From NCBI GenBank assembly GCA_000333855.2, contig CM007320.1, positions 2,585,684 to 2,649,683 on the forward strand: a stretch of DNA of 64,000 nucleotides, given 5' to 3'. This DNA comes from Endotrypanum monterogeii (Eukaryota; Euglenozoa; Kinetoplastea; Trypanosomatida; Trypanosomatidae). Each line of letters begins with the position of its first letter. The first letter of the stretch is position 1. Made by a program: the position numbers and the translations under genes. Below, in pieces: positions 10,445 through 21,400 of the stretch. The notes below the pieces were generated by a model. That model saw nothing but the letters and a program-made list of their open reading frames with translations. It ran no database searches and had not been told where the DNA came from.

Positions 10445-11272
10445 ATGTGTAGGGTAATGTATCAGCACCGGCACCTGACGATTTCGGGACTGCTGCTGCT
10501 GCTGCTGCTGCTGTTGGTATGCTTTCCAGCGACTCCAGCCGTAGTCCGCGGATGGGGGGGTGGCGAAGATGCACAGGTCATTGCGAAGCGCGACAGGCAG
10601 GTGCAGATTCAATTTTGGGAGCGTGAGATAAGCACCCTTCGCCAGGGTGAGATCACCAAGGCATACACCAAACTCTACCAGGCCCAGACGGCGTTGGAGT
10701 CGGCCCGTCGCAGGCAAGGGTTTTTCTACACCCGACCGGAGGATAAGGCGACCATCCGACTGCTTGATGAGGATTACCGCAGGGCATTGGTGGAGGTGAG
10801 CACGCTCAAGGAGCAGGAGCGTCTTCTGGTGGCCAAGTTGAAGCCGCTTTACGGCCTCGCCTCGTTACACTTCTTCCAGGATCAGAAGCGCACTATTTCA
10901 GATTCCATCAAGGCCGTACAATCCGTCAGCTACGACAATGCCTGGTATTCTTCACTCTTCAGCCTCGGTGAAGTGGAGAGTTTCTCCGACCTCATCGTGG
11001 GCTTCATCGGCAGTTGGATCATGGGCTTTGTTCTACTCTACCCATTCGCGGTTCTCTACTATGCACTATGGGCAGCCCCGTGGAGCGTGTTTGAGTACAC
11101 TTCTGGCATCGCAGACATCGTCCCTGGCGTTGTTGCGTATGCCGCGTGTGTCCTGGTTATGTGTCTGCCTCTTATAGTTCTTGGACTCACGATATATTTG
11201 TTGATTCGCTACTACGGGCCGCAGCTCCAGGCGGCTGCACGGAGGGCACAGGCGCGCCGACATCAGGACTGA
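10445..11272 (+). CDS. Signal-peptide, coiled-coil, membrane protein of unknown function
   Basis: 275 aa (271 if the second ATG at 10457 is used). Not recognised. A signal peptide or signal anchor is built from a run of Leu residues (15-24) encoded by a CTG triplet repeat at 10490-10516. Residues about 45-145 are charged and helical with a coiled-coil look (EREISTLRQGEITKAYTKLY). The C-terminal half has two or three hydrophobic segments, about 180-205 (LIVGFIGSWIMGFVLLYPF) and 225-258 (VVAYAACVLVMCLPLIV), and ends in a basic tail. The plan suggests a secretory-pathway or endomembrane protein with a lumenal coiled coil. No enzyme motif was seen. Coding composition and length make a real gene likely. 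Confidence 0.75.
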   Translation: MCRVMYQHRHLTISGLLLLLLLLLVCFPATPAVVRGWGGGEDAQVIAKRDRQVQIQFWEREISTLRQGEITKAYTKLYQAQTALESARRRQGFFYTRPEDKATIRLLDEDYRRALVEVSTLKEQERLLVAKLKPLYGLASLHFFQDQKRTISDSIKAVQSVSYDNAWYSSLFSLGEVESFSDLIVGFIGSWIMGFVLLYPFAVLYYALWAAPWSVFEYTSGIADIVPGVVAYAACVLVMCLPLIVLGLTIYLLIRYYGPQLQAAARRAQARRHQD

Positions 11273-12574
11273 GGCACAGGCTACACATACGGCGAAAAGG
11301 GTGTTTGCTGAGCTGCGGATGACAACAAAAGGAGGGACTTGCGGGTGTGGGTGCAGCTTCCGCGAGGACAGGGAAGAAGGAGAAGAGAGAAAAGTGAGGT
11401 TCGCTTAGTTTGTACTTGAGTGAAGTGTAGCCGCTGTGCGGTTCCTGGCGTTTCTGTTTCTTGAAGTCCTCCACCTCATTTTTTTTTTTCAGGGGGGAGG
11501 GTAGTGGTGGAGGTGCTCCAACCAGGAGCGGCGCTCTTTTCCCGTCACCTTATGCTTTTTGGCGCAGCAACCTGATGTGCTGCGTCTCTCGAGCGCAGCC
11601 GTCTCCATTTTCTACTTGTTCTTCACATGTCTTTTTGCAACCTCATTTCCCTAGCAACCTGGCTTTTTCCGTATCTCTGCGTTAGATTGGCTCCACACAA
11701 TGGACACGCCAGGTGTATGTGTGTGTGCGTGTGTCTTTCACGGCTTCTCGTCTCGTTCAGTAATACAGTGTGCGCGGCCTTCATCTGGCTTAGGTTGTAT
11801 GTTTGTGTTCACGGCCCGTGCAGTAGCACGTCGATGCGCCACCAAACAACAAACAACCTCTCGAATAGGGAGCATACCGGTGGTGAGGATGATCTTCGCT
11901 CCGCATTGGTGCCGCCCGCAGTGAGTGAGAGATCATGTCAAGCTCTGCTCTGCCAGCGGATGTGTGTGTGCAAGTAAGTGACTTGTCTTGTTGTTTCTTT
12001 TGAATGTCACTGCGTCTCGTTCACCCCTGTTGTGGTGATAGCCACCACCAGCTTGGAGTCGATGCGGCATTCCCTTTTATTTTCTGGTGCGTGCGCCGCT
12101 CATCGATTATTCTTTGGGCGTAACTGAATGATATGGTTTCATATCTCTCCCTCACTTGACTCTTTCAAACCTTTATCACCTCCCACTTTCCATCAACCCG
12201 GCAGTTTGTGTGTTTGTGTGCACGCATTCACATTCTCCCTCCCCTTCCTGCACCCATCAATGCATCTCTCTCTGTCCGTCTCCGTCTGTGCGCATATCAG
12301 TGTAGTGGTAGTGAAGTGGAAAACGGGAAGTTGAGAGTGTTGACAGAATCCTGGGCTGAGACTGCACGGATTTCTCCCTTTTTCTTCAGCTGATCCTCAC
12401 TTTCGCTGCTCACCGCATCTTTTCTTTCCCTTTCCGTGACTGGGGGGGCGGCACAAAATTTCATTTTTGCCATTGTGGCAAGGGCGTACCCTCACATTCT
12501 GCTGCCTCTGTCGTCGCTGTGCGCCTATTTGCTGATTTATAGTTCCAAAGGAGGTGTTGCACCTCTGGTGTGGC
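11273..12574. other. Intergenic region before the SNF2 gene
   Basis: No gene recognised. Mostly pyrimidine- and GT-rich spacer; short open frames here translate to low-complexity Cys/Ser/Phe-rich peptides. Confidence 0.6.
12371..12389 (+). promoter_or_regulatory. Predicted spliced-leader acceptor for the SNF2 gene
   Basis: The pyrimidine tract TTTCTCCCTTTTTCTTCAG ends in AG at 12389. A second pyrimidine tract follows at about 12410-12440, so a later AG may also be used. Inferred only. Confidence 0.5.
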
Positions 12575-15500
12575 ATGAACACTACCCCTGATCATCACTG
12601 CAGTGGAGGCCTGGCCGGTGCCGACGGCATCCATCGCCCATATGAAGCTCTGGAGCTTCCGCCGGTGATGGAGAGCGTGTTGCGACCTCACCAGGTAAGT
12701 GCGCTAGAGTTTATTTGGAAGCGTCTCGTTCTGGATGGTGCGCTCCGCATGGCTGCTCGCACGTTTTCTTCCACAATCGAGCAGCGTACTCGACTTTATC
12801 AGGAGGTGTTTGGCGTCATTTTGGCGCACTCGATGGGCCTTGGGAAGACGCTTACTTCCCTTTCATTCGTCTTGCTCTTTCAGGCTCAGGCGCTGCTGAT
12901 GGTGATGAAGCGTGATCGAGTGCGTCGGCACCAGCAGCAGTCCAAGGGACCTCCGGGCTCTGCGACTTCGAGTATGCCACTAAAGGGTGCTGTGTGTCCT
13001 GCTCTCCGTGTGCTGGTGCTGTGTCCACGCAGCTGCGTGTTACACTGGCAAGCGTCCATAGCGGAGTGGATTCACCCACGGTATGCGGGAACCATGAGGG
13101 TCAACTCCTACGTGCCGAGTGCGATGGGTGTTTCCTTGGGTGCATCTCATCGGAGTGGCAGTGGTCGGTGTATCGAGGATGTACTCATCTCCTATTATCA
13201 GGAGGGCGGATTGCTGGTGCTGGGGTACGAGGAATACCAGCGCGTCTTGCAGTACGCCGAGGCGCAGTACCGCAACAGTCCCACCACCACCTGGCCCCGT
13301 GTATGGTCACTCCTGGACCGCCTCCGACTTCATCTTCCGCTGTTTCCGGAGGTGCGTCTGCTGGATATCATTGGGACCGCAGACCTCGTTATTCTCGACG
13401 AGGCGCATCGTCTACGCCGCAGCAGCTCAAATCTTGTGACTGCATTAGCGCGAAACCTTCGGAACATCCAGCTGCGGCTAGCACTAACTGGTACCCCACT
13501 CCAGAATCACCTCGAGGAGTACAATACGATGCAATCTATCATCACCGGCCGAGAGCTTGATACCCAGCTCTTTCACAAGCATTTCATCTCACCCATCGAG
13601 AAAGGTCAGTGTGTCGATTCCACGTACACACAATTTCTCGAAATGCAACGCTGTGTCGCTTCGTTGCGCCGTTATTTTGCGGAAACTGCGCATCACTGCG
13701 GGCCAGAGGTGCTGGCAGCCACTCTGCCGCCGCGACGTGAGTTTCTTTTTTTTTTCGAGTTATCCCCTGCTCAGGAGACGGCTTACAAGTCGATGCTCAA
13801 TTTCTTCCAGACGCAGGTTCGCTCTGGAGAGAGGGGGGACTCAGTTCTGCGATTGCACCATGTCGCTTCTCACATATGTCTGCACCCAGATCTCTCGGAG
13901 CTGGAGAGCCCTAACGGAAACACTGTCATTGCTTCTAGCAAAGATGGCGAAGAGGATGCAGACGACGACGACGACAACGTAGCCCCGGTCACGTCCGAGA
14001 CACTACCTAAAGCCTCCCTGACAGGAGTGGATGTTTCTATATCACCTAAGTTGAGTTTCGCTTTCCATCTTGCTCTCCACATTGTGCGTGAGCAGCGTGA
14101 GAAGGTGGTCATTTTTTCGCAGTACTTGAGTCATCTGCGACTGATGGGGCAGTTACTAGCACGTGAGGGGATATCAGCACCATCCTTGACCGGGACTGCA
14201 TCTGATGCGGAGCGATCTCGTTGCATCGCTGAGCTGCAAAGCAACGATGCGTGCCGCGTGTTGTTGTGTTCTGTTCGTGCAGGTGGCGTTGGTATCAAGC
14301 TCACCGCCGCAAATCACTGCATTCTTCTCGATGTGAGCTGGAACCCCACTGATGACGTACAGGCAACCTATCGATTGTATCGGTACGGGCAGTTGAGACC
14401 TGTGAACATCTACCGACTGGCCACCTGGGGAACATCCGAGCACATTGTCTTCGCTTACGCATTGCAGAGGTCGTGGTTGCAGAAGAAGATTGCAGACATC
14501 AGCGACCCGCGTCGCCAACAGCGCCATCAAACACGCAGCTACTTCCGCTACCCATGCGTCGTCGCTTTGCCCGATGGTAGATCTTCTCTTGCAGCTCATG
14601 AGCAGGAGACGGGTGCCGGTGCGCTTTCGGCGTTGGAAAAGATACCAGCGAACAGTGGTCGTTCAGAAAGTGCGCTTGAGGTGTGCGAGGCCCAGTGTCC
14701 GCTTGCGCACCACGTCCTATGTGCCCACCCAGAGGTAAAGGCCTCCCTTCATGTTGTGATCCCGCAGTCGGTGTTGCTGCTCCACAACGAGAGTGATGTG
14801 ATTCGCGATCGTGGGCGTCGTTTCGAGGACGCAGCGCACAAATCAAACACATCTGTTGCGATTCCGTTGCAGGGGTCTCCTGACAATGCGAGCAATGCCC
14901 AACTGCGAGAGGAGGTGAGTCTGTTGGATGCATGCGAGACCGAGCTGGTGGATGCGGCACGCCAGGCAGCTCACCTATTGATAACACGCGCTTGGCGCGC
15001 CCGCGAGGAGACCACGGGCTGTAGTGATACGGTGTCGGAGGTGCGCACACTAGATCAGATGATGTGCCAGCGACTACAAGCGCTTCTCCCCCCGATACTG
15101 GGAAAACGTTCACCTCGTTTTTTGGCGGAGGTGCTGCTCCTGTGCTATCAGGCCGGCGCTGCTGACTTGTTCCGCTCTCTACTGAGGACGAGCTCGTATT
15201 TGAAGCTACGCACGTATCTCGTCAGTCGCGTTTCGGCCGCCGTGCGGCGTCGGGCCCGCGACACAAGGTTGCCTAGCAGAGGTCCCCTTGAGGATGCACT
15301 CCTCTTTTCACCGGTGTCATTGCTCAAGTCGATGTCCCCGGTCGAGGCAACGTACGTTGTGACGGAGCTGGGCTGTGACAGGCCACTTGTAGGCTATTGC
15401 ATGCTAAGCGGTCTGCATCGGTTGTGGTTCGTGGACGGACGTCCTGCACTCGACAAGGCTACCCTCGAATCGTTGGCGGAGTTGCTTGGAGTCATGCCAG

Positions 15501-17308
15501 GAAAAGTTGATAGCGGCAACGACAGCGATTGTTGCGAGGATGAGGAGAGCAGGCTTGCACTTCCGAGACAAAGCGATGGCGACGCAGGGGCAGAGGTGTT
15601 GTCAGCGTTGGCGCAGTCAGTGTTGGGTGGCATGATGAGCTACCTCGAAGAGCAGTGGCCCCCTTACGAGGGCTTCGCACTACCGCCGCAGCACCTTCAG
15701 CTTGAGCGGGAAGAAATGCGCATGTCGCGCGCCTACTCTGCCGCGGCAAGGTCCCACACGGAGGGTCTCATTCCCATTGCGGAAGTGGCGGATCTTCTTC
15801 GGCTGCCCTTTTATCGCCAAGGGCAACACATGTACGGCTGTGCGCGGTGCCGCAGTCCGCTTCTGCAGCGACTTGACGCGACGCACCTGGAGTGCCCACG
15901 GTGCCACTACAACGCTGAGTTTGAGGTGCGTGCTGATCCCCGAACGCAGCAGCAGGCGGTGCTATATCAGCTTTCCGTGGTGGCAAACTTGCTAGACGCC
16001 TTCTCCATAACGAAAAGCTTTGCGGTCTCCTTTTCGCCTGCTGAGTGCGCTGATGTCAGCGCGGCTTTGCGTGAGGTGCACACATCGCAAGCCGTCCTGG
16101 AGTTTGTGCGCCGTACAATGGAGGAGGGAGTGCGGACCGTTCTGGATGAGTACCCACCACAGCTGGTACGATCGCTTGGGCTGCAGCTGGGCACCGGTGG
16201 CGACGTTGAGGACCTGCAACGGGTACTGCTAGCCAACGGCCGGCTCGCCACTCACACAAATGTCCGCGAGCACTTGCGACAACGTCTCGCAAAAGCCTTC
16301 GCTGACTTCGTGCACCCCAGCACGCTCACGCAGTATGTTTCCATGCCGCTAACGTTTCTCGTCACAGCGCTGCATTACCTCGCTCGATGTGAAGAGTTAA
16401 CTTACGCCCACGAGCTGCTGCTAGACGATTGCCTCACTCCAAGGCGCAAGCTGCTGCGCTTTGCCAGCGATGCCCTCGTGAAAATACTCTATGTGGAGAG
16501 GTTGTTGAAGTACTGCCGCGAGAAGCCACTGCCCTCTACATATGGCGCCACAATGCCTACTGCCGGTTCTGGTACGCTCCCGGAATCGAATAAGGAGGGT
16601 CAAGAAAAAGGTATTGCGAACAGCGATGATGGAGACGCGCTTTCTCTGACCTCTCTTCTGATGGCACCTTCATCTTCTGGTAGTCGAAGCTCGTCTTCTT
16701 CGTCCACATCATCTTCATTCTCCTACAGCGACGGCGTTGTCGGCAACCCCCAGCCTGGCAACGTCCTGCTGCAACGCGCGGCAGGTGCTGGTAGCACTGG
16801 CAGAGGGGGCTGCACTTCACAGACCACCTCTCCATTGTCATCTTCTTCGTCCTCAGTCCGGCGCGACTCTACTTCTTCTTTCAACTCTGTTTATTCGAGC
16901 GACCGCGAAAGTTATCCCGACGGAGTCGCGTCAGATGAAGAGGAGCGTGATAAGACGGTGCGGGGACCGCAGGACGGCGCGACGTGGCTCGAAGAGTTGG
17001 CGGGTAACACACTGGAGAGGGCGGCACCAACTGCGGAGGAGTTGGAGAGTGAGGCGGTGCAACAGCAGCGCTCGGCCCAGTACTGGATCGCATTTTGCGA
17101 AGTCTACGGCACTCACAGCGCTGAAACGCTCACTGTGTACATTGAGGACACTGAAAGCGGTGCGAAGGAGCTTGCCCCACCTCCGCTTTCTCTCTGGATT
17201 TCGCAGGTAGGCCACACCACCATGGTGGGACATCGCATGACTGAGATGCTGGACATCTTCTTCAAGAAACTTTTGGAGTTGTCTCAGCAGGTAAGAATCA
17301 TTAGTTAA
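12575..17308 (+). CDS. SNF2/RAD54-like DNA-dependent ATPase with zinc ribbon
   Basis: 1577 aa. SNF2 ATPases translocate on duplex DNA and remodel chromatin or protein-DNA complexes. Visible motifs: motif I HSMGLGKT near residue 90, motif II LDEAH near 276, motif III LALTGTPLQNH near 302, motif IV KVVIFSQYLSHL near 510, and motifs V-VI SVRAGGVGIKLTAA to YRLYRYGQ at about 565-605. The RAYRxGQ-like box and the long spacing between motifs I and II suggest the ATRX/ARIP4/RAD54 branch rather than ISWI. After the helicase core comes about 970 residues of extension with a zinc-ribbon-like pair (YGCARCRSP ... LECPRCHY, near 1087-1112) and Ser-rich low-complexity sequence at about 1365-1440. The ATG at 12575 is the first in frame; only a GTG lies upstream. 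No chromodomain, bromodomain or SANT domain was recognised. Confidence 0.88.
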   Translation: MNTTPDHHCSGGLAGADGIHRPYEALELPPVMESVLRPHQVSALEFIWKRLVLDGALRMAARTFSSTIEQRTRLYQEVFGVILAHSMGLGKTLTSLSFVLLFQAQALLMVMKRDRVRRHQQQSKGPPGSATSSMPLKGAVCPALRVLVLCPRSCVLHWQASIAEWIHPRYAGTMRVNSYVPSAMGVSLGASHRSGSGRCIEDVLISYYQEGGLLVLGYEEYQRVLQYAEAQYRNSPTTTWPRVWSLLDRLRLHLPLFPEVRLLDIIGTADLVILDEAHRLRRSSSNLVTALARNLRNIQLRLALTGTPLQNHLEEYNTMQSIITGRELDTQLFHKHFISPIEKGQCVDSTYTQFLEMQRCVASLRRYFAETAHHCGPEVLAATLPPRREFLFFFELSPAQETAYKSMLNFFQTQVRSGERGDSVLRLHHVASHICLHPDLSELESPNGNTVIASSKDGEEDADDDDDNVAPVTSETLPKASLTGVDVSISPKLSFAFHLALHIVREQREKVVIFSQYLSHLRLMGQLLAREGISAPSLTGTASDAERSRCIAELQSNDACRVLLCSVRAGGVGIKLTAANHCILLDVSWNPTDDVQATYRLYRYGQLRPVNIYRLATWGTSEHIVFAYALQRSWLQKKIADISDPRRQQRHQTRSYFRYPCVVALPDGRSSLAAHEQETGAGALSALEKIPANSGRSESALEVCEAQCPLAHHVLCAHPEVKASLHVVIPQSVLLLHNESDVIRDRGRRFEDAAHKSNTSVAIPLQGSPDNASNAQLREEVSLLDACETELVDAARQAAHLLITRAWRAREETTGCSDTVSEVRTLDQMMCQRLQALLPPILGKRSPRFLAEVLLLCYQAGAADLFRSLLRTSSYLKLRTYLVSRVSAAVRRRARDTRLPSRGPLEDALLFSPVSLLKSMSPVEATYVVTELGCDRPLVGYCMLSGLHRLWFVDGRPALDKATLESLAELLGVMPGKVDSGNDSDCCEDEESRLALPRQSDGDAGAEVLSALAQSVLGGMMSYLEEQWPPYEGFALPPQHLQLEREEMRMSRAYSAAARSHTEGLIPIAEVADLLRLPFYRQGQHMYGCARCRSPLLQRLDATHLECPRCHYNAEFEVRADPRTQQQAVLYQLSVVANLLDAFSITKSFAVSFSPAECADVSAALREVHTSQAVLEFVRRTMEEGVRTVLDEYPPQLVRSLGLQLGTGGDVEDLQRVLLANGRLATHTNVREHLRQRLAKAFADFVHPSTLTQYVSMPLTFLVTALHYLARCEELTYAHELLLDDCLTPRRKLLRFASDALVKILYVERLLKYCREKPLPSTYGATMPTAGSGTLPESNKEGQEKGIANSDDGDALSLTSLLMAPSSSGSRSSSSSSTSSSFSYSDGVVGNPQPGNVLLQRAAGAGSTGRGGCTSQTTSPLSSSSSSVRRDSTSSFNSVYSSDRESYPDGVASDEEERDKTVRGPQDGATWLEELAGNTLERAAPTAEELESEAVQQQRSAQYWIAFCEVYGTHSAETLTVYIEDTESGAKELAPPPLSLWISQVGHTTMVGHRMTEMLDIFFKKLLELSQQVRIIS

Positions 17309-17840
17309 AATGTCACTGGGCTGATATAGAGAAAACTCTACCGGCAGCTGCGTGGCGCAGTTTCATAATGGGGATCGTATTAAAAAAGACACGGGGTGTT
17401 GGATGTGAGGTATCCGCGCGTTGCCCCTCTTTCTCCCTCTCTCTCCTCTTCAGTCCTCACCACTCGTCTTGCCAATCCACAGGAGCGTTTAACATGCAGA
17501 ATTTCCTTTTTTTTTTGCCCACTGGAAAGATGACGAACACATGCATCACGGGGAGTACTTTTTTTTTCCCATTAGATACATACATCAGGCATCCGAATAA
17601 TGTCATAATCGAGATGCTGATCTAGTTCGAGACACCAGAGGTAGGGATGCCATGCAAGCACCTGGTGCACGTCATGGGGTAAGGGCGAGCATGGCTTACT
17701 ACCCCTTAATTTAGTTATTCTCAAGTATACCGTAGCCGTCCTTCGTGTGGGATTTCTTTTCTCCACATTACTCTGCCGAGCTTGCAGCAATTTTCGAGAT
17801 TGGAAAAGAAAGCGGAGTATCTCCTTGACCCCAAAAGGAG

Positions 17841-17862
17841 GTGTGTGTGTGTGTGTGTGTGC
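17841..17862. repeat. (GT)n microsatellite
   Basis: About eleven uninterrupted GT units in spacer DNA. Confidence 0.85.
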
Positions 17863-18066
17863 ACTCTCTCCGCCTGTCCAACATGTGCTCCACCTCGGGC
17901 TCGATAGACAGATGCATCTTCTTTTTTTTTACTTCTCATTTTGTTACTCTGCGCGCTTTTTGTGTCGGTGCTGTATGTTTTGCCCCCTTTTTTTTTGGAA
18001 AGGAAAAGGGTGAAGAGGTAAAATATCCTCTGTATCGCGCACGACTATGCATCTGCGCTGCGGTTC

Positions 18067-18110
<44 letters not shown>
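18067..18110. repeat. (CA)n(TA)n microsatellite
   Basis: Fourteen CA units run into eight TA units, the same compound structure as the repeats near 9111 and 10389. Confidence 0.9.
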
Positions 18111-18452
18111 GTTGAATCTATGAACCGTGCACGAAAACACCGAAGAATACTAATAGCACCGGGAAAAATCAGCTCGGCATACATTCCCCATTGCCTTGCC
18201 CCTGCTAAAGGGAAAGCGATTCTCTGCTGCATCTTCTTGTTTCCCATTTCACTAGTTGCTTTAAGGGGGCAGCGCACTCACTCCCTGCGCAGTGTTTGGT
18301 GCTGACGCTGGATCATTTTGCATACCTGCTACCCCGGGCAAACGTAGCGTCCGTGTTACACAAACGACACCATTGAAGTGTTTGGACCGCTCAGCTGCTC
18401 ATTCTGCGGTGACGCTGAAAAGACGTAAGGGGCTCTCATAAGAGTCTCGTCA

Positions 18453-21400
18453 ATGAGGGACTACGAGGATTCATTTGAAACGAGCACGACAGCGCCAGAT
18501 GGGGATGAAGAGACTTCGTCGGTGCACACCAGCTCAACGCTGTCAACAGCAAAGAGCGGAGCTAGTGCTATCAACCAAGGGAGCGGGCTGGATGTGGTCG
18601 ATTTGATTTCCGAAGAAAAGATCGAGAAGGACGTACTAACTTCCAGCACCGTCGCCGCGTTCTCAACGACCGCGGAGCATTCACCAGTGCCTCTGGCTGG
18701 AGCCCCTGCAACGGTGCCAATTGCCGTGCCGATAGAAATTCCAGATTCCGCTACGCAACTGAGGGGCGATAGTAAGCATGTTTTGCACACGCCCCATTCG
18801 CTCATGCCCAAGGCTCAGGCCTCGAAATCCTCGGTGGGCGCTGCTCAAAAATTGACGTCAACCAAAACAGAAGGCGATATGTCGAGCGAGAGTCTACCTG
18901 GCAGCGAAGAATCGCAGTCCTCTGTCATACGTAATGACTCAGATACCGTGCGCGGCGAGTCCAAGGAGAGGTCTAGCAGCGCTGTGAACGCGTCCTCTCG
19001 AAGACGAGAGGGTGTTGAGTTCGAAGCTCTCTCGCAGTTTGTGGCCTTTCGCGGGAGCGGAAGTGACTCCATACTGGGCTCTGCGCCACAACGACAAAGT
19101 TCCGCGAGCGAGGATCAAACCCCGGCCTTCTATTCATCCACGGAGAGGCTGCCGACGTCCACGGTGAACGTGAAGGATGCAGAGCCGAGGGGAGGCGGGC
19201 AGAAAGGGCGCACTACCGTCTCGCTAGTTTCTCAGTTAGCATCGATGTCAACGGTGGATACGCCGCAGAAGACCTCCTCGGAGCTGAAGGAAGCCTCTGT
19301 GACTCCGAGCAGCGTCTTCAGCACTATTTCACAACATCTCCAGCAACAGCAACCGCAGCTCACTACACCTCCAGTACCGGCTGCTTTTGCTGCAGCAGCA
19401 GTCCCTTCACTCCGAGCATCCGTTGCTGCTGCTCCGGCTACACGCTTCGTTTCTTTCGAAGGGCCCACAGTGGCCCCGGCTCAATCGCAGGCTCCCAAAA
19501 TGCTGGACTTCTCATCGCCACCCGCGCCGGCGACGGAAACACAGTCCCCGCGAGCTGGCGGCGCCTTCTCCCTTCCTGCACTCCCTCCTCCAGGATGGTC
19601 TTCTACAAGCGACACCAACGCTATCACCGCCGCCACAACCGAGGCACCATCTCGTTTTCCAGCAACGACTGCCGCCAAAGGTGCGACGTCGTCGAAAGAT
19701 TTATGGATGATCGGCGACGTGCAGTACCGCCGTAACCCGACAGAAAACACCGCGTCTGAGCAGGTGCTATCGCCCCCACCGCCACTGGCCCCTCATGGAC
19801 CCACTCAGGAGCAAAGTAACACCTCGGAGCTCCGGGAGGCGTCGGAGGCCGTGGAAAGGCTAGTGAGGGCGTTTGCCCTTCTGAAAGGCTACATCCATCT
19901 GGAGAAACCTCTATCCCGAAGTCGTCCGCTCGCCGCCGATGTGTCTGTCTCAGCGGAGAAAACAGCTATTGTATCCTCCTCTGCTCGTTGGGCTGGTAGG
20001 GGGCCTTCTGTCCAGGTGCGTGACGATGTCCGCCCGCGCGGGCCACGTTATTTTGCACCAGTCGAGTCATCAACGAGGTCTTCACTGATGCGGTCGTCTG
20101 CCTCTCACCAGGGAGACAGGGAACGCTTGGCCGAGGACCTCGTACTAGACTGTGTCCTGGGAATGTTAGAGGAACACTCAAGGAACACCGCTACCTCCTC
20201 TGCCAATCCACAAGAGAGGGAGGGAGCTGGCAGACTCGAGCGGCCAACCACATCCTCGAGACAAACAGCGAGACCCCAGAGCGAAGTAGTGACAGTGGAC
20301 GCCTTTGCGTACAGCGCCGGCGCCCTGAGGTATGGTCGAACTTCAAACTCCACCGATGATACCGCCATGGAGACTGTGCCGAGGGGCGCGTATACAAACC
20401 CGTCGTCAACCTCTCTGATAGGGCTCTGTGGCAGTGGCACGCCTTTATTTGACCCTCGGGATCGGCAGAGTGCCGTTGACCTCTACAATGTTGTGCGTGA
20501 GGCACTCGAGAAATATGTGCTGCGCCGCGTGGTAACAGGCACGGAAAAGGCTGAGAATCTTCTCCCGCGTGCTCGATCTATCACCGTCGTCTTTGCGTGG
20601 ACACTTCTTTTAGACGCAATGAATTTGTGTGAACAGATTGCACGTGTGGCCTATGGCGCTACACCATGCACAGCGAGCGCTGTTTACCCGGTGCTCGCAC
20701 AATTTAAGGGTGATACGGCGTGTGAAGAAGTTGCAAAGGCAGCAATGCACTGCTTGCCCTTTGAGGCGCTCAGCACCACTAGTGGCGACTCCTCGGTGCC
20801 ACGTGATGGTGTCTGCATTTTTCGCATGGCCTGTTGGGTCACACAGCAGCAGCTCTGGACCATCGCCGATGCTTTGGCCGACACCGTCCGTGAGGACATG
20901 GTGCGGCGTTCCAAGTCTCTACCGTACTCTTTGTTCAACATGACTGCAATGTCCGATATAGATCCGCGTGTCTTGGTCCCTCCTAGTGCACCAATGTTTA
21001 CCCTGCGACCCCTGCCCGGTCGGAAAGGCGACAGTGCTGTGCGTATGACGGCCGAATCTACCAGTGCATCGGGTACTGCCGCGTCCTACAGACGAGTGTA
21101 CGAGGATAATGGAAGGGAGGGGAGGCGGTCGGTCCGTGGCACGTCTGACAACGACTTCTTCGAAGTTCCCACTGCAGCCTTGCAGAGGGTGGCGTACCAT
21201 GTCTCCCTCCTCGCCACAGATCTTCTCTCTGATATGGGCACTCCTAGCAACAGCGCGCAGACGACTATGACTACAGAGGATTACCCCAACGCCGCCGCCA
21301 CTGTTTCCGAGACTCTGAGTGAGCTATTGCAGGACGAGTCCATCAAAGCGGCTGTGAAACGACGTGCGGCTGAAAAATTTAGAAAGGCGCAGATGGAGCG

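Larger units (their letters stand above)
17309..18452. other. Intergenic region after the SNF2 gene
   Basis: No gene recognised. Contains a GT tract (17841-17862), a compound CA/TA repeat (18067-18110) and T-rich tracts near 17506, 17558, 17922 and 17986 that could serve trans-splicing of the next gene. Confidence 0.6.

Noticed and set aside
14499..15113. 204-residue minus-strand open frame opposite the SNF2 gene
   Set aside because: Its composition is explained by reverse-complemented codons of the ATPase; no independent features.
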